From: Pomphorhynchus laevis
Taxonomy: Eukaryota > Acanthocephala > Palaeacanthocephala > Echinorhynchida > Pomphorhynchidae
Direction of reading: 5' to 3'
Length of the DNA: 64,000 bases
Assembly (NCBI GenBank): GCA_012934845.2
Contig: WNNJ02000274.1
Coordinates: 1-64,000 of the forward strand
Part shown: positions 1 to 9,074 of the stretch, piece after piece
Position numbering within the stretch: position 1 is the stretch's first letter
How the letters are laid out: every line of letters starts with the position of its first letter
Position numbers and translations under genes: made by a program
Notes under the pieces: generated by a model
What the model was told of the DNA's origin: nothing
The model's input: only the letters and a program-made list of their open reading frames with translations
Databases searched by the model: none

Positions 1-1606
1 TATACGACAGGCTTTAATATCCGCTCTACGGTTGTTCATCCGAACTGACATCTTATTTCCGCTTTCCCCTACATATTGTGCATGAGAGACTGCAAGTGCC
101 TAAATAAACCGAATTTTGTGTCTTACAGTTATTGTTACCCCTGATTCTATAAGTTAATTTTGTAGTGGAGCTTGTGAATGTTTTTGAGTTATTCATTATC
201 TGACACGTTTTACACCGTTTATCTCCACACGGTACATTACTACCAATGTCAGTGGAATGATTAGTTGTGACAGAAAAATAACTTCTTAGGTTATATCCAG
301 ATTTGAAGAAAATTAACGGTTTACGTTCAGGGGGACACTTGTCATTAGTAATTTCTTTAAATTCCTTTGGTAAATTTTTCAGTGCCTGATGATATGTACA
401 TACCACCTTGTTGTTTGTAGTTGTGAGTGGCTTTCTTCTGTTATCATATAGCAGTGTTTTTCTCGGGATAATTCGAGCATATTGAAATTGTCTTGCAATT
501 TGTTTATTTGAGTATCCTCTCTCCATTAATTCTATTTTTAGCAATCTTAATTGTTTTTCAAAGATATCCGGCGAGGAGCATATTTTCTTTGCTCGTATAG
601 CCTCATTCCTAATTATTAGACGCTTTGTTTTAGGGGTGTGTAAACTGCTCGCGTGCACTATACTTCTCGTTCCAGTGAATTTTCTATATAAAGATGTTCG
701 GAAGCTATTCTTCATTCTTTGGATGCTTACATCCAGAAACCCAATCGAGTTGTTCATCTCTATAGTGTTAGTAAAGCGAAGCTCAGATAGATTATTTAGT
801 TCACTGACAAATAATTCAAATTCTCTCTTACCGTGATCCCAAATAATAAACACATCATCTATGTAACGCACCCACATTAGTGGAGCCTTTTCACGTTTGA
901 ACACATATTCCTCCTCCAAGTTAGAAACATATAAGCTAGCGTATGTAGGACCAACTAGACTTCCCATTGCCGTACCAATTTTCTGTCTAAATACTTTTTG
1001 CTGGCAAGTGAAAGTGTTACACTCCAAAATTAACCTTAGTTGTTGACAAAGGACTAGTCGATGATCCTCAGAAGCGCCTTTTCTGGATAGTAAAGAGTTA
1101 ATCGCTGCTATGCCCCTGTCAGACTGGATAGATGTGAAAAGGGATTCTACGTCTAGTGTATACATTACAAAGTCAAAATTGCCGTTCCTTAAATTTGCGA
1201 ATTTCTCTAACTTACGAATAAAGTCATCAGTGCTTGAAAGGTAAGATTCTGTCTGTTTTAAATAAGGCAATAATTCATTATGAACTTCGCGCGCTAGCTT
1301 TTCACACGCCGTACCGCAATTTCTGATTATTGGACGCCCCGGACAAGGGTGCTTATTTTTGTGTACTTTTGGCAGTAAGTATAGTACTCCTGGTTTAGGA
1401 TTTTTAACAATAAAACGTCCTTGATTTTCTTTAGCGGGAAACCAGCGTATTAAATTTCTTTCAACGTTTGCACAAATAGCCTGATGGTCTATCATCGTGA
1501 TTTCTTCATATGATCCTCCATTTAAGTGAAGCCAACATTGTGAGTCATAGTCGCTCTTGTTCCATACAATTACCTTACTTCCTTTATCCGCTGGTAATTT
1601 TGACTT
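1..1606 (-). mobile_element. Penelope-like element PLE-A, copy 1 (left copy of a head-to-head pair)
   Basis: This is the minus-strand copy of a Penelope-like retroelement. It reads from a 5'-truncated end near 1606 towards base 1 and runs off the window. It codes for reverse transcriptase and the start of the GIY-YIG endonuclease. Over about 1.2 kb it is almost identical to the plus-strand copy at 1595-3110, so the two form a long inverted repeat with a short unique centre. The endonuclease reading frame is shifted relative to copy 2 close to the left edge, by a two-base difference around 90-105. High identity between the copies implies a recent origin or gene conversion. The family assignment rests on the ADKG, RYIDD and YVGES-type motifs. 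Confidence 0.85.
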
Positions 1607-1666
1607 TGTAATGCATACACTAGACGTAGAATCCCTTTTCACATCTATCCAGTCTGACAGGGGCAT
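53..1666 (-). CDS. PLE-A reverse transcriptase ORF (chimeric N-terminus)
   Basis: The 537-residue ORF shows the PLE order of motifs: ADKG near residue 26, a GRPIIRNCG block near 110, motif A LDVESLFTSI near 172, motif B AMGSLVGPTYASLYV near 232, and motif C RYIDDVFIIW near 267. A Cys-rich CGDKRCKTC segment precedes the endonuclease. The first roughly 19 residues are not PLE sequence in sense: they are antisense of the neighbouring copy, read through the inversion junction, so the ATG is an accident of that junction. The C-terminus ends early in the GIY-YIG domain in an out-of-frame tail. The protein would copy element RNA for insertion; an active protein from this locus is doubtful. Confidence 0.85.
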   Translation of the reverse strand: MPLSDWIDVKRDSTSSVCITKSKLPADKGSKVIVWNKSDYDSQCWLHLNGGSYEEITMIDHQAICANVERNLIRWFPAKENQGRFIVKNPKPGVLYLLPKVHKNKHPCPGRPIIRNCGTACEKLAREVHNELLPYLKQTESYLSSTDDFIRKLEKFANLRNGNFDFVMYTLDVESLFTSIQSDRGIAAINSLLSRKGASEDHRLVLCQQLRLILECNTFTCQQKVFRQKIGTAMGSLVGPTYASLYVSNLEEEYVFKREKAPLMWVRYIDDVFIIWDHGKREFELFVSELNNLSELRFTNTIEMNNSIGFLDVSIQRMKNSFRTSLYRKFTGTRSIVHASSLHTPKTKRLIIRNEAIRAKKICSSPDIFEKQLRLLKIELMERGYSNKQIARQFQYARIIPRKTLLYDNRRKPLTTTNNKVVCTYHQALKNLPKEFKEITNDKCPPERKPLIFFKSGYNLRSYFSVTTNHSTDIGSNVPCGDKRCKTCQIMNNSKTFTSSTTKLTYRIRGNNNCKTQNSVYLGTCSLSCTICRGKRK

Positions 1667-1979
1667 AGCAGCGATTAACTCTTTACTATCCAGAAAAGGC
1701 GCTTCTGAGGATCATCGACTAGTCCTTTGTCAACAACTAAGGTTAATTTTGGAGTGTAACACTTTCACTTGCCAGCAAAAAGTATTTAGACAGAAAATTG
1801 GTACGGCAATGGGAAGTCTAGTTGGTCCTACATACGCTAGCTTATATGTTTCTAACTTGGAGGAGGAATATGTGTTCAAACGTGAAAAGGCTCCACTAAT
1901 GTGGGTGCGTTACATAGATGATGTGTTTATTATTTGGATCACGGTAAGAGAGAATTTGAATTATTTGTCAGTGAACTAA
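1557..1979 (+). pseudogene. PLE-A RT core fragment (motifs A to C)
   Basis: This frame holds RT motif A (LDVESLFTSI), motif B (AMGSLVGPTYASLYV) and motif C (RYIDDVFIIW) and then ends a few residues later, after a one-base deletion relative to the minus-strand copy. The start codon lies in the neighbouring inverted copy, so it is not a natural start. The downstream RT thumb and endonuclease continue in another frame from 1934. Sequence identity with copy 1 is very high. Confidence 0.75.
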
Positions 1980-2971
1980 ATAATCTATCTGAGCTTCGCT
2001 TTACTAACACTATAGAGATAAACAACTCGATTGGGTTTCTGGATGTAAGCATCCAAAGAATGAAGAATAGCTTCCGAACATCTTTATATAGAAAATTCAC
2101 TGGAACGAGAAGTATAGTGCACGCGAGCAGTTTACACACCCCTAAAACAAAGCGTCTAATAATTAGGAATGAGGCTATACGAGCAAAGAAAATATGCTCC
2201 TCGCCGGATATCTTTGAAAAACAATTAAGATTGCTAAAAATAGAATTAATGGAGAGAGGATACTCAAATAAACAAATTGCAAGACAATTTCAATATGCTC
2301 GAATTATCCCGAGAAAAACACTGCTATATGATAACAGAAGAAAGCCACTCACAAATACAAACAACAAGGTGGTATGTACATATCATCAGGCACTGAAAAA
2401 TTTACCAAAGGAATTTAAAGAAATTACTAATGACAAGTGTCCCCCTGAACGTAAACCGTTAGTTTTCTTCAAATCTGGATATAACCTAAGAAGTTATTTT
2501 TCTGTCACAACTAATCATTCCACTGACATTGGTAGTAATGTACCGTGTGGAGATAAACGGTGTAAAACGTGTCAGATAATGAATAACTCAAAAACATTCA
2601 CAAGCTCCACTACAAAATTAACTTATAGAATCAGGGGTAACAATAACTGTAAGACACAAAATTCGGTTTATTTAGGCACTTGCACAGTCTGTCATGCACA
2701 ATATGTAGGGGAAAGCGGAAATAAGATGTCAGTTCGGATGAACAACCGTAGAGCGGATATTAAAGCCTGTCGTATAAATGCAGATGGACTGGCATCACAC
2801 CTCATTAACAATCCAACACATGAAATTTCACTTGCAGTAATTGAGGGAAATATTCCCAACACTGCTAAAAGAAAGCGTAAGGAACTCTATTGGATAGCAC
2901 AATTAATGACTGATAGATCGCTAAACAGTGAAGTGACAGGTGCACTGAAATTGGTGAAGAACAACATTTAA
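1934..2971 (+). CDS. PLE-A RT C-terminal part plus GIY-YIG endonuclease
   Basis: This 345-residue frame carries the end of the RT (IGFLDVSIQ, residues ~30-40), the thumb region, the CGDKRCKTC zinc-binding-like segment (~205-213) and an intact GIY-YIG nuclease. The nuclease shows VYLGTC then QYVGES (residues ~250-268), SVRMNNRRADI with a conserved Arg, then a SHLINN His region. In PLEs this nuclease nicks the target DNA for primed reverse transcription. Stop codon at 2969-2971; the 3' untranslated region follows. The start methionine is not a real initiation site, because the true protein continues upstream in another frame. Confidence 0.8.
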   Translation: MDHGKREFELFVSELNNLSELRFTNTIEINNSIGFLDVSIQRMKNSFRTSLYRKFTGTRSIVHASSLHTPKTKRLIIRNEAIRAKKICSSPDIFEKQLRLLKIELMERGYSNKQIARQFQYARIIPRKTLLYDNRRKPLTNTNNKVVCTYHQALKNLPKEFKEITNDKCPPERKPLVFFKSGYNLRSYFSVTTNHSTDIGSNVPCGDKRCKTCQIMNNSKTFTSSTTKLTYRIRGNNNCKTQNSVYLGTCTVCHAQYVGESGNKMSVRMNNRRADIKACRINADGLASHLINNPTHEISLAVIEGNIPNTAKRKRKELYWIAQLMTDRSLNSEVTGALKLVKNNI

Positions 2972-3030
2972 GATGCTATCATATATTTATGCTGTTATAT
3001 TTATATTTTTACAATTGTAGATATTATTTT

Positions 3031-3061
3031 CCTGAAGAAGGCCACTAGTTGGTCGAAAGCT
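3031..3061 (+). ncRNA. Hammerhead-like motif in the PLE-A 3' tail
   Basis: CTGAAGA at 3032-3038, a short stem GGCCA/TGGTC around a 5-base loop, then GAAA at 3055-3058 give the CUGANGA - stem II - GAAA core layout of hammerhead ribozymes. PLE termini are known to carry hammerhead motifs. I could not define stems I and III here, so activity is not claimed. Confidence 0.5.
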
Positions 3062-3110
3062 TGAATAAAACGATATCTTTGTGTTTCCGGTTTGACTTAA
3101 AATCCGAGTA

Positions 3111-3111
<1 letters not shown>

Positions 3112-3204
<93 letters not shown>
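3112..3204. repeat. (TA)n microsatellite
   Basis: About 45 TA dinucleotides in an uninterrupted run directly follow the PLE-A 3' tail. Its length is likely polymorphic. PLEs often end in or insert at such simple repeats, so this may be the insertion target or may have grown from the 3' end. Confidence 0.95.
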
Positions 3205-3206
<2 letters not shown>

Positions 3207-3960
3207 ATAAGATGACTTTTGCATTGAAAACTAGTTACAAAATATTACCTTCATGACTTCAAATTCTACATACCTTGACTACTAACGGCATCATTGCCAC
3301 ATCCGTTTTCGTTTACTTAGAATTCTGTTACATAATGTTAGCCCTGCGCTCAATATGTCACCAACTTTGCACATTTCGAAATTTTCACTCATCCGAGATT
3401 CGAGCTGTCACTTTCCGTACTTGGCTTGCGTTCTTTTTTGATAAGCTACGATTTCACGATTATCAAATTTAACACATTATATGAAACCTTCCATCAAGAT
3501 ATCTAGAAACTGCATTGTCCGAGATGATCTCTTCATGCCTCTTATAGATTATTTCGTATGGGTTCGTTGATGTAGATTACAATTGGGACTGGTGATCCTG
3601 TTATGGATGCTTACTTATCTATTTAATATTTGCAAAATCACACAAGGTGACTTTCACATTGAAAACCAGCTACAGAATTATTCCTTTATGACTTCTAATT
3701 CCATCCACCTGACTACTAACGGCATCATTGCTACATCCGTTTTCATTATGCCCGCATTCTTTCACATATTGGTAGCCCTGTGCTTATCCGAAGGCTAACT
3801 ACCAAGTCTTCTTGTTTTGAAATTTTACTCATCCGAGATTCGAGCTGTTGCTCTCCGTAGTTGGCTCTCGCTTTCAACTGTAAGGCGACGAATCTAGGAT
3901 TATTAATTTTCACACAGCAAATGAAATCTTCCATCATGATCTTTAGAAACTGATTGTTTT
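3205..3960. repeat. Diverged direct repeat pair, ~320-bp units
   Basis: Two units, about 3205-3520 and 3632-3960, align along their length with roughly three quarters identity by eye. Shared blocks include actaacggcatcattgc, acatccgttttc and catccgagattcgagctgt. No coding sequence or transposon protein is visible. It may be an old tandem duplication or two copies of an unclassified non-autonomous element. The region 3960-4210 that follows is AT-rich with nothing recognisable. Confidence 0.7.
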
Positions 3961-4354
3961 TAGAGATCGTGATGCAAGGTTTCGTATGCTGTCTGAAATT
4001 TGACGTCGAATATATAAATGTCAGACGATCGAAAATGTAATTTAGCAAATATCTAAAAATTTTAAATAAAATTTTTTTTAATTTATATTTTTATCAAGTT
4101 TAAATTTAAAATTTTCGATCTTTCAACACAATAATATTAAAAAAAGATAAATACAGGAGATCGTTTGTCTTCTTATAGAAATGACATTCTTTTAACAAGA
4201 CTGGCTGCCACCACTAGTCTACCATGTTCTTGCCCTTTGGAGCTGTCGCCAGAATGCTGTCAGCATTTCCACGTTGAATGGCAATGCCAACGTTTTGGAG
4301 GAGGTATGAAGTAGCACTTGAATACCAGGTAACTTGCTTCAATCTTTTTCCTAT

Positions 4355-5203
4355 CTACTTAACAAGATCCAAAGCGGGAGAGTCCAGTGATCCATAAGTC
4401 TCTACTCCAAAAGGGCGAAATATGTGGTCAATGGTTAAGTCGGCATATTTCAGCCGTTTCCGCTCTTCGGCATATGAAGCTGCTTCGCCCGCTCCTCTGG
4501 CTGCGTTCCTAACATTGCTGGCTGCGAGGGTGTCCACGCAGGTGGCGTCCCACATCAAACATTTCCCTTCACGCCAAGGGAAAATGGTGACTCCATCAGG
4601 ACGTCGACCGTCCGATCTGCATACATTGGATGGCTCTAGAATGTTTGGGGCGTTGACGGTGTTGAGGACTCTGCTTATCACTGAATTTATTTCCGCGTGT
4701 CTGGGGAATCTGCCTCTCGAAATTCTGCATGCTAATCCGTGTCGTCCTGACTCGTCAACAGACGCTCCACAATGACATATGTGTGGAGTACATGTAGGAA
4801 GGCCTAGTCTTAGGGAAATGCTCAATCTCACAACCTCGTCATCGAGCAAAGTTCCCAGGGCACCAATCGGAACTGTGTTTAGCCAAGCACCAGACTCACT
4901 TGTGGAGACCGCCATAATTCGCACGCGAGATGCCTCGTCTTCCAAACCTTCAACTAAAGATTCATCAGCTTGTTTAACGAGGAGAGTGTCACAAGCGGAT
5001 TGTTTATGACTATTAATCGGTGCCTCACTGAGATCAGTATAGGCCAACCAAGTTGAGTAGCCAGCGTTAAAATGTTGGCAATGTATAGAGTTATTCAAAA
5101 GAATGTTGACGCAGTCTTTCGTTGCCACTACAGACGATAAAAAAGCCGGAAGAGCAATGTCCGCTGAACTGCGGATCCCCAAACCACCGAACAGAACGGG
5201 CAA
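4355..5203 (-). CDS. RLE-1 CCHC knuckle and restriction-like endonuclease
   Basis: This 282-residue C-terminal frame begins with the GGLGIRSS block that follows RT in RLE LINEs. It contains CHCGASVDESGRHGLACR (a C-x-C...H...C knuckle, ~142-159), a GRFPRHAEIN segment, and the nuclease core RRPDG...LMWDATCVDT (~200-222), matching the PD-(D/E)xK layout. A conserved VETYGSL follows. The last ~45 codons of the domain continue in a different frame down to 4214. The nuclease would nick the target DNA for insertion. Confidence 0.7.
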   Translation of the reverse strand: MPVLFGGLGIRSSADIALPAFLSSVVATKDCVNILLNNSIHCQHFNAGYSTWLAYTDLSEAPINSHKQSACDTLLVKQADESLVEGLEDEASRVRIMAVSTSESGAWLNTVPIGALGTLLDDEVVRLSISLRLGLPTCTPHICHCGASVDESGRHGLACRISRGRFPRHAEINSVISRVLNTVNAPNILEPSNVCRSDGRRPDGVTIFPWREGKCLMWDATCVDTLAASNVRNAARGAGEAASYAEERKRLKYADLTIDHIFRPFGVETYGSLDSPALDLVK

Positions 5204-5329
5204 TGAAGCTTGACGCCAAGAATCGTACGTTATCGCTCACTTTGTGATGTGGGATAAATATTTTTTTTCTGTACACCATCGAGCTTATAAAGTTCAGCGT
5301 ACATGTTGAAGCAAGGAGTTGTACGGAAC

Positions 5330-6307
5330 TTATAAAGCAGTCTGGGCATGTAAAGACAGTTTTTTTACAAGGAAAAGTGCCTCGTGAGCACGAAGCTCGC
5401 AAACCCTAGTGCACATTAATACTAATTGCTCCTCGCTCTGAACCAAATCTTTCAGTGAATTCTCTTCAAAGAAAACGCTTCCAGGAATTTGCGAATTTTC
5501 CAGACCAATCACTTTAATGTTTGGGGCTACAGATGAAAAGGTAGTAGTCATCTGTTCGATTTCATATTCCCTCATATTCAGGAATATGAGCTCCCATTTG
5601 CCTGCGTTAAGCTCCAGACCTATTCGGATAGCTGATGGCAAAATTGTCTTCAAATCGTGCAGCACAACTGATGAATCTCCTACAAGCGTTGCGTCGTCCA
5701 AATACCACGCGTTAAAGGTGGATTGAAGGGAGTGCAAAAGATGATTTACTGCTAGAGCAAAACCGATTGAACCAAGGAGATCGCCATGTTGAACGCCTGT
5801 TTTTGAACAAATGATTCGATCTTCATAAACCAGAGGTGTCCGAGAGCCGTAGGCAGAATGAAAATATGGAAATGCTTCTGGGACGTGTTCTTTTACTGCT
5901 TCGAGAAGAACACCGCGATCTATGGTGTTAACAGCATTTTGAAAGTCTATTTTGAGAACAACTGTGGGCTGTTGACAGTTTATTAAGAATGATCGAACTG
6001 CGTGAACAATCGCTTCAGCTCCGCATGGTGTAAAACACCCTAGTTGGTATGGACGAAGGTGATCACCTACTTTTTGTGATATCCTTATACACAGTATCTT
6101 GACAGCAATGCGACTGAGTGTGCTCCCGATTGCGATTGGGCGAATCCCGCCATCCTTTTTATTAAGTGCACATGGGGACGCCGAAAAGAAAAGCTGCACT
6201 CCTTCCGCGACGCGATTGCCATTGATAAAACCATCGATTACACTAGAAAGAGCGAGTTCCAGAGACGGAACTGCATCACCAGCGCTACAGGACATCATGA
6301 CCTTCAA
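5330..6307 (-). CDS. RLE-1 reverse transcriptase domain
   Basis: The 325-residue frame carries RT motifs in order: LNKKDGGIRPIAIG (~residue 50), motif A VLKIDFQNAVNTIDR (~137), motif B KTGVQHGDLLGSIGFALAV (~188) and motif C WYLDDATLVGD (~220). Motif B reads QHGD where the group consensus is QQGD, and motif C is YLDD. The frame breaks near its end, with the thumb continuing in 5091-5402. The coding GC content is higher than the flanking DNA, as for the other LINEs here. Confidence 0.75.
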   Translation of the reverse strand: MKVMMSCSAGDAVPSLELALSSVIDGFINGNRVAEGVQLFFSASPCALNKKDGGIRPIAIGSTLSRIAVKILCIRISQKVGDHLRPYQLGCFTPCGAEAIVHAVRSFLINCQQPTVVLKIDFQNAVNTIDRGVLLEAVKEHVPEAFPYFHSAYGSRTPLVYEDRIICSKTGVQHGDLLGSIGFALAVNHLLHSLQSTFNAWYLDDATLVGDSSVVLHDLKTILPSAIRIGLELNAGKWELIFLNMREYEIEQMTTTFSSVAPNIKVIGLENSQIPGSVFFEENSLKDLVQSEEQLVLMCTRVCELRAHEALFLVKKLSLHAQTAL

Positions 6308-6461
6308 GTGTTAAGGGCGAAGGCCATCCATTCCATGTCCCGAACCATTGTCGAAACTCGTAATGGCCCTTCTTATCTCGAAATAGTTGGAACGACTCGA
6401 ATTTTCTGGATGATAGTTTTGAGGAATGATACTATCTCTTGTGTGTGAACAGTGCATTTCC

Positions 6462-6995
6462 TTAAGGGACTGAAAGGAACTCTCTCTCTATATTGTCAGC
6501 AAAGTAGTGAGATGATGTGAGTAGCCGTACAGCCCCACGAACATCACAGTCTGCAAGCTTGATAGAAACTCGTTCGCACACTGTTTTTGATTTCGGAGCC
6601 TTCGAATGGGCATTATATTTCATTGGTATAAAGGGGTCCGATTGTTGGGTAATCTTAAAGAAGCTATCATCAAATTTCAAAATTCTATTATTGATGATAG
6701 ATGTAAGGGATCGCCCGGATGATTCACATGATAAAAGCACGAGTCTAGAGAAAGTGAACAACCGAAGCCAGCTTGTTGGACTGTTCTCATTCGCACAGTC
6801 ATTTAAGAGGCGGGTAAATGCCTTAGCTGTTTGGTATCTAGCGCCCTTCAGTATTCTTTTCAAAACCGTTTTAGAGAAACGCTGGGACAGCTGATCTAAA
6901 GAGGGTATAACGTTCAATTTTAACGACATGAAGAGCTGGGTTATTTGCAGTTTGTTGATGTTGTAATGCAGAAAGTGTACGACCAGACCCCTCAC
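6462..6995 (-). pseudogene. RLE-1 linker region between N-terminus and RT
   Basis: Basic, helical-looking 177-residue frame between the Cys-containing N-terminus and the RT of RLE-1. It includes SLDQLSQRFSKTVLKRILKG and a DCDVRGAVRLLTSS segment of the kind found upstream of RT in this LINE group. It has no motif of its own; position and orientation make the assignment. Confidence 0.5.
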
Positions 6996-7287
6996 ACCTG
7001 GAACGAAGGGTTATATAAACCCAGAATTTTTTAAATTTGGTGATCCTGCAAGGCATTTTGCAAATTGGACATTCCCACTCGACAGGGACAGGCTGAGTGG
7101 AGTTGGTAGTGTCAGACTGAGGAGGCACGGACTCGGCAAGATTCGGGTCACTTATCATATGTGAGTATGACGATCCAGCGGTGGTTGATGATTTTGTCAC
7201 GAATATGGGGTTACTTTGCTGCTTATCTACGTAGTCTGCCTTGTGGACTTTGTTATGTCCTTCGTGGATTCGTCGATGTTGTGCCAA
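6871..7287 (-). CDS. RLE-1 N-terminal ORF piece with Cys motif
   Basis: This is the N-terminal part of the RLE-1 LINE. A segment WECPICKMPC lies near residue 90 after a Ser/Thr/Pro-rich stretch. In RLE LINEs such N-terminal zinc-finger-like segments bind target DNA. The frame drifts from the expected one near its end and the linker continues at 6462-6995. No clear start signal separates the listed methionine from alternatives. Confidence 0.5.
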   Translation of the reverse strand: MAQHRRIHEGHNKVHKADYVDKQQSNPIFVTKSSTTAGSSYSHMISDPNLAESVPPQSDTTNSTQPVPVEWECPICKMPCRITKFKKFWVYITLRSRCEGSGRTLSALQHQQTANNPALHVVKIERYTLFRSAVPAFL

Positions 7288-7290
7288 CTA

Positions 7291-7756
7291 AAAGTTGTTG
7301 AATTAGATTTCGCACTTGTAATTGTTGAAGCACTTGCAATCGTTTCTGATGGATATTACTCACTGTTAAATCGTTGTAATCGATGTAATCGTTGAAGTAA
7401 TCGTTGTAATGGTAATAATTGTTGTTCATGAAACGACTGTTTCTTGAGCGTGGGTATAAAAATTTATATTTGGTATTTAATTATAATTATTCTTTTGAAT
7501 TTTCTTAAATAAATTAAGTTAAGTTTAATTAATTAATGAAAACAATAATATGGTGATGTTTTATCTGTACATTGTCACCTGTCTTCTGTATTCTAAACAT
7601 TTACTCTCATTTGTTACAGCACTTACTCAATAGTAAGTGCTGTAGCACTTTCTATTTGCTATAATTTTTATCGCTTTAATGAAAAAATTTCTATAAATCA
7701 ATTTTCGTATTACTGATATTTTTAATCGTATTTTACTGTCTGTTTATTAAATACAG
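7291..7756. other. AT-rich intergenic or intronic stretch
   Basis: No gene is visible. It contains short aatcgttgtaat-like direct repeats (7360-7430) next to the RLE-1 5' side, an AT-rich tract, and a small perfect hairpin agcacttac/gtaagtgct around 7618-7642. The end is the pyrimidine-poor but AG-terminated acceptor of the first host exon. Confidence 0.6.
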
Positions 7757-8152
7757 TGGCTTCGGTGATATCGATTGTTGAGCTTTTAAATCTAAAGCAT
7801 ATAAAGTCACATTACCAGGCTCTGTCAATAACAGCATTTGCTTCAATGAACCTTCTGCACATGACGGAAGATATCGAATCTGCAATTAGCCTGAAAACCA
7901 CTTCGATGATTTCTTCTCTGAGCGATAAATCAGTAAAAGCCATTTTGGGTGCATTCGAATTTCAATTTGACTACGTAATTGCGGACCGATCCCTTGTCTT
8001 GCATAATGTTTCCAAGCTGTATACAATTCTGCTAAAAAACAAAAGGAAAATATTAAATTGGGACTTTTTTCTTAATCGTTTCGATACTCTATTTCTTGAA
8101 GATCAATTGATACTACAAGAATTATATATAGGCGAAATCATATCGCCCACAA
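7757..8152 (+). CDS. Host gene exon A (internal exon of a large protein)
   Basis: A 396-nt internal exon with acceptor ...aatacag before 7757 and donor gtaagt at 8153. It enters with two bases completing a codon and leaves with one base over (phase 1). The translation has ordinary protein composition: a long amphipathic helical run with SVELLNLKH-like, SLSDKSVKAILGAFEFQFD and ILNWDFFLNRFDTLFLEDQ segments. It lacks any transposon motif. The last codon, a+gt, is completed exactly by the exon at 25201. I do not identify the gene with confidence; the style recalls large alpha-solenoid proteins such as UNC80/UNC79, but that is a guess. Upstream exons must lie left of the window or be unrecognised. 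Confidence 0.7.
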
Positions 8153-8514
8153 GTAAGTATATGCTTCGTAGTATATACTTTTATTTTAATGTTTGATTAG
8201 ATCATAAAGTAAAAAATTAAAAAATATAAAAAATTATATTTGAATTTTCAATTAAATTTAAAATACAGCCACAAACATCAACAAAATTATAAAATTATAT
8301 TTATACTTTGAACTTTTAATTTAATTAAAAACTATTTTTACATTAAATTATGTTAATAATTGTAGAAATATTTTGAGCGTCAATTCGAAATTTAAGAAAA
8401 CCGGCAAGGCAACTAAATATATATAATTATTGAATTTAAGATAGCTCGAGCGTTCGTTGTAATTTTTGGATATTTTTGGCTCTATTTTAATAGAGCCATT
8501 AATGAGAAGCCATT
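8153..8514. other. Start of a 17-kb intron, AT-rich
   Basis: Begins with the gtaagt donor of exon A. It contains low-complexity A/T runs and a perfect hairpin ggctctatt/aatagagcc at about 8478-8497. No coding sequence. Confidence 0.6.
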
Positions 8515-8905
8515 TAATATATGAACATTAAATTAACATCAATTTTATTAACACAAATTTATCCAGAAAGCCTTATTCTTAACAAAACCAATATTAATGA
8601 TAAAGAAGGTGTATATCTAGATATGAACATTAAATTAACATTAACTAAAACTACTATTAATTTATATCGTAAAGATGACATATTTAAATTTACAAGAAAC
8701 ATATTTTTGCATGAGCATTCATGCATACCATATAATATAAAATATAATACATTAAATAATGAAATTTTAAGAATTGCAACAATATGTAATGATATTGGCT
8801 TTCTTTAAAATCATTTAAATAATTTAATAGATACATATTTTAAACTAGGTTACTATAAAAATAACATCAAGCAGAAAATAGTAAAATATATAAATCAACA
8901 CAATA
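8515..8905 (+). mobile_element. PLE-B fragment (RT 3' part)
   Basis: A copy of the family that recurs at least nine times in this window. The frame NKTNINDKEGVYLDMNIKL then LYRKDDIFKFTRNIFLHEH and NEILRIATICNDIGFL corresponds to the RT region downstream of motif C in the longest copy (44518-45030, minus). Here it is interrupted by a stop after GFL and runs on as KQKIVKYINQH. The family is PLE-like by its RYIDDI motif C, seen in the long copy. Confidence 0.75.
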
Positions 8906-8937
8906 ATAATGACACGATATCACGAATTTTCAACTAT

Positions 8938-9013
8938 TTCAATAGTCCTTTTCAAGTGATACAATTAGTTGTATCAAGTGATACAACTAATTGTATCACT
9001 TGAAAAGGCTATT
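8938..9013. repeat. Palindrome, ~36-bp arms
   Basis: aatagtccttttcaagtgat and its inverted partner atcacttgaaaaggctatt bracket a second inverted pair caattagttgtatca/agtgatacaactaattg. The result is an almost perfect 74-bp foldback. Probably a small foldback element, or the join of two inverted termini next to the PLE end at 9048. Confidence 0.8.
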
Positions 9014-9047
9014 GAAAAAAATTTTAACAGCTTAAATACACAATAAA

Positions 9048-9074
9048 CTGACGAAGACCCGGAAGGGTTGAAAT
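9048..9074 (+). ncRNA. Hammerhead-like motif at a PLE terminus
   Basis: CTGACGA at 9048-9054, stem II GACCC/GGGTT closed by a GGAA (GNRA) loop, then GAAA at 9070-9073. This is the conserved hammerhead core arrangement that PLE long repeats carry. Stems I and III were not resolved by eye. Confidence 0.55.

Larger units (their letters stand above)
1595..3110 (+). mobile_element. Penelope-like element PLE-A, copy 2 (right copy of a head-to-head pair)
   Basis: This plus-strand copy begins abruptly inside the reverse transcriptase just before motif A, so the N-terminal ADKG part is missing. It runs through RT and the complete GIY-YIG endonuclease to a 3' tail that holds a hammerhead-like motif at 3031-3061, and ends at a (TA)n tract. 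Copies 1 and 2 share only about 12 bases (ggtaattttgac-like) at the junction near 1595-1606, which suggests microhomology joining or template switching. A one-base difference from copy 1 close to RT motif C shifts the frame, so the ORF is split. Confidence 0.85.
4214..7290 (-). mobile_element. LINE with restriction-like endonuclease (RLE-1), broken
   Basis: A minus-strand non-LTR retrotransposon with the order N-terminal Cys motif, linker, reverse transcriptase, CCHC knuckle, RLE-type nuclease. The coding region is spread over several frames, so it carries multiple frameshifts and stops. The 3' coding end is recognisable to a stop at 4214-4216, where a conserved IQRGNADSI-like tail occurs that also ends other RLE LINEs in this window. 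The upstream side (7290-7460) has short aatcgttgtaat-type repeats, probably 5' untranslated. RLE LINEs (R2-like group) insert by target-primed reverse transcription. The exact clade is not resolved. Confidence 0.75.

Noticed and set aside
636-836. Plus-strand 66-residue frame, repeated identically at 1939-2139 minus
   Set aside because: It is the antisense of PLE-A RT; its duplication only reflects the inverted repeat.
4422-5009. Plus-strand frames 4422-4775 and 4779-5009
   Set aside because: They are antisense to the RLE-1 nuclease, whose motifs are clear on the minus strand.
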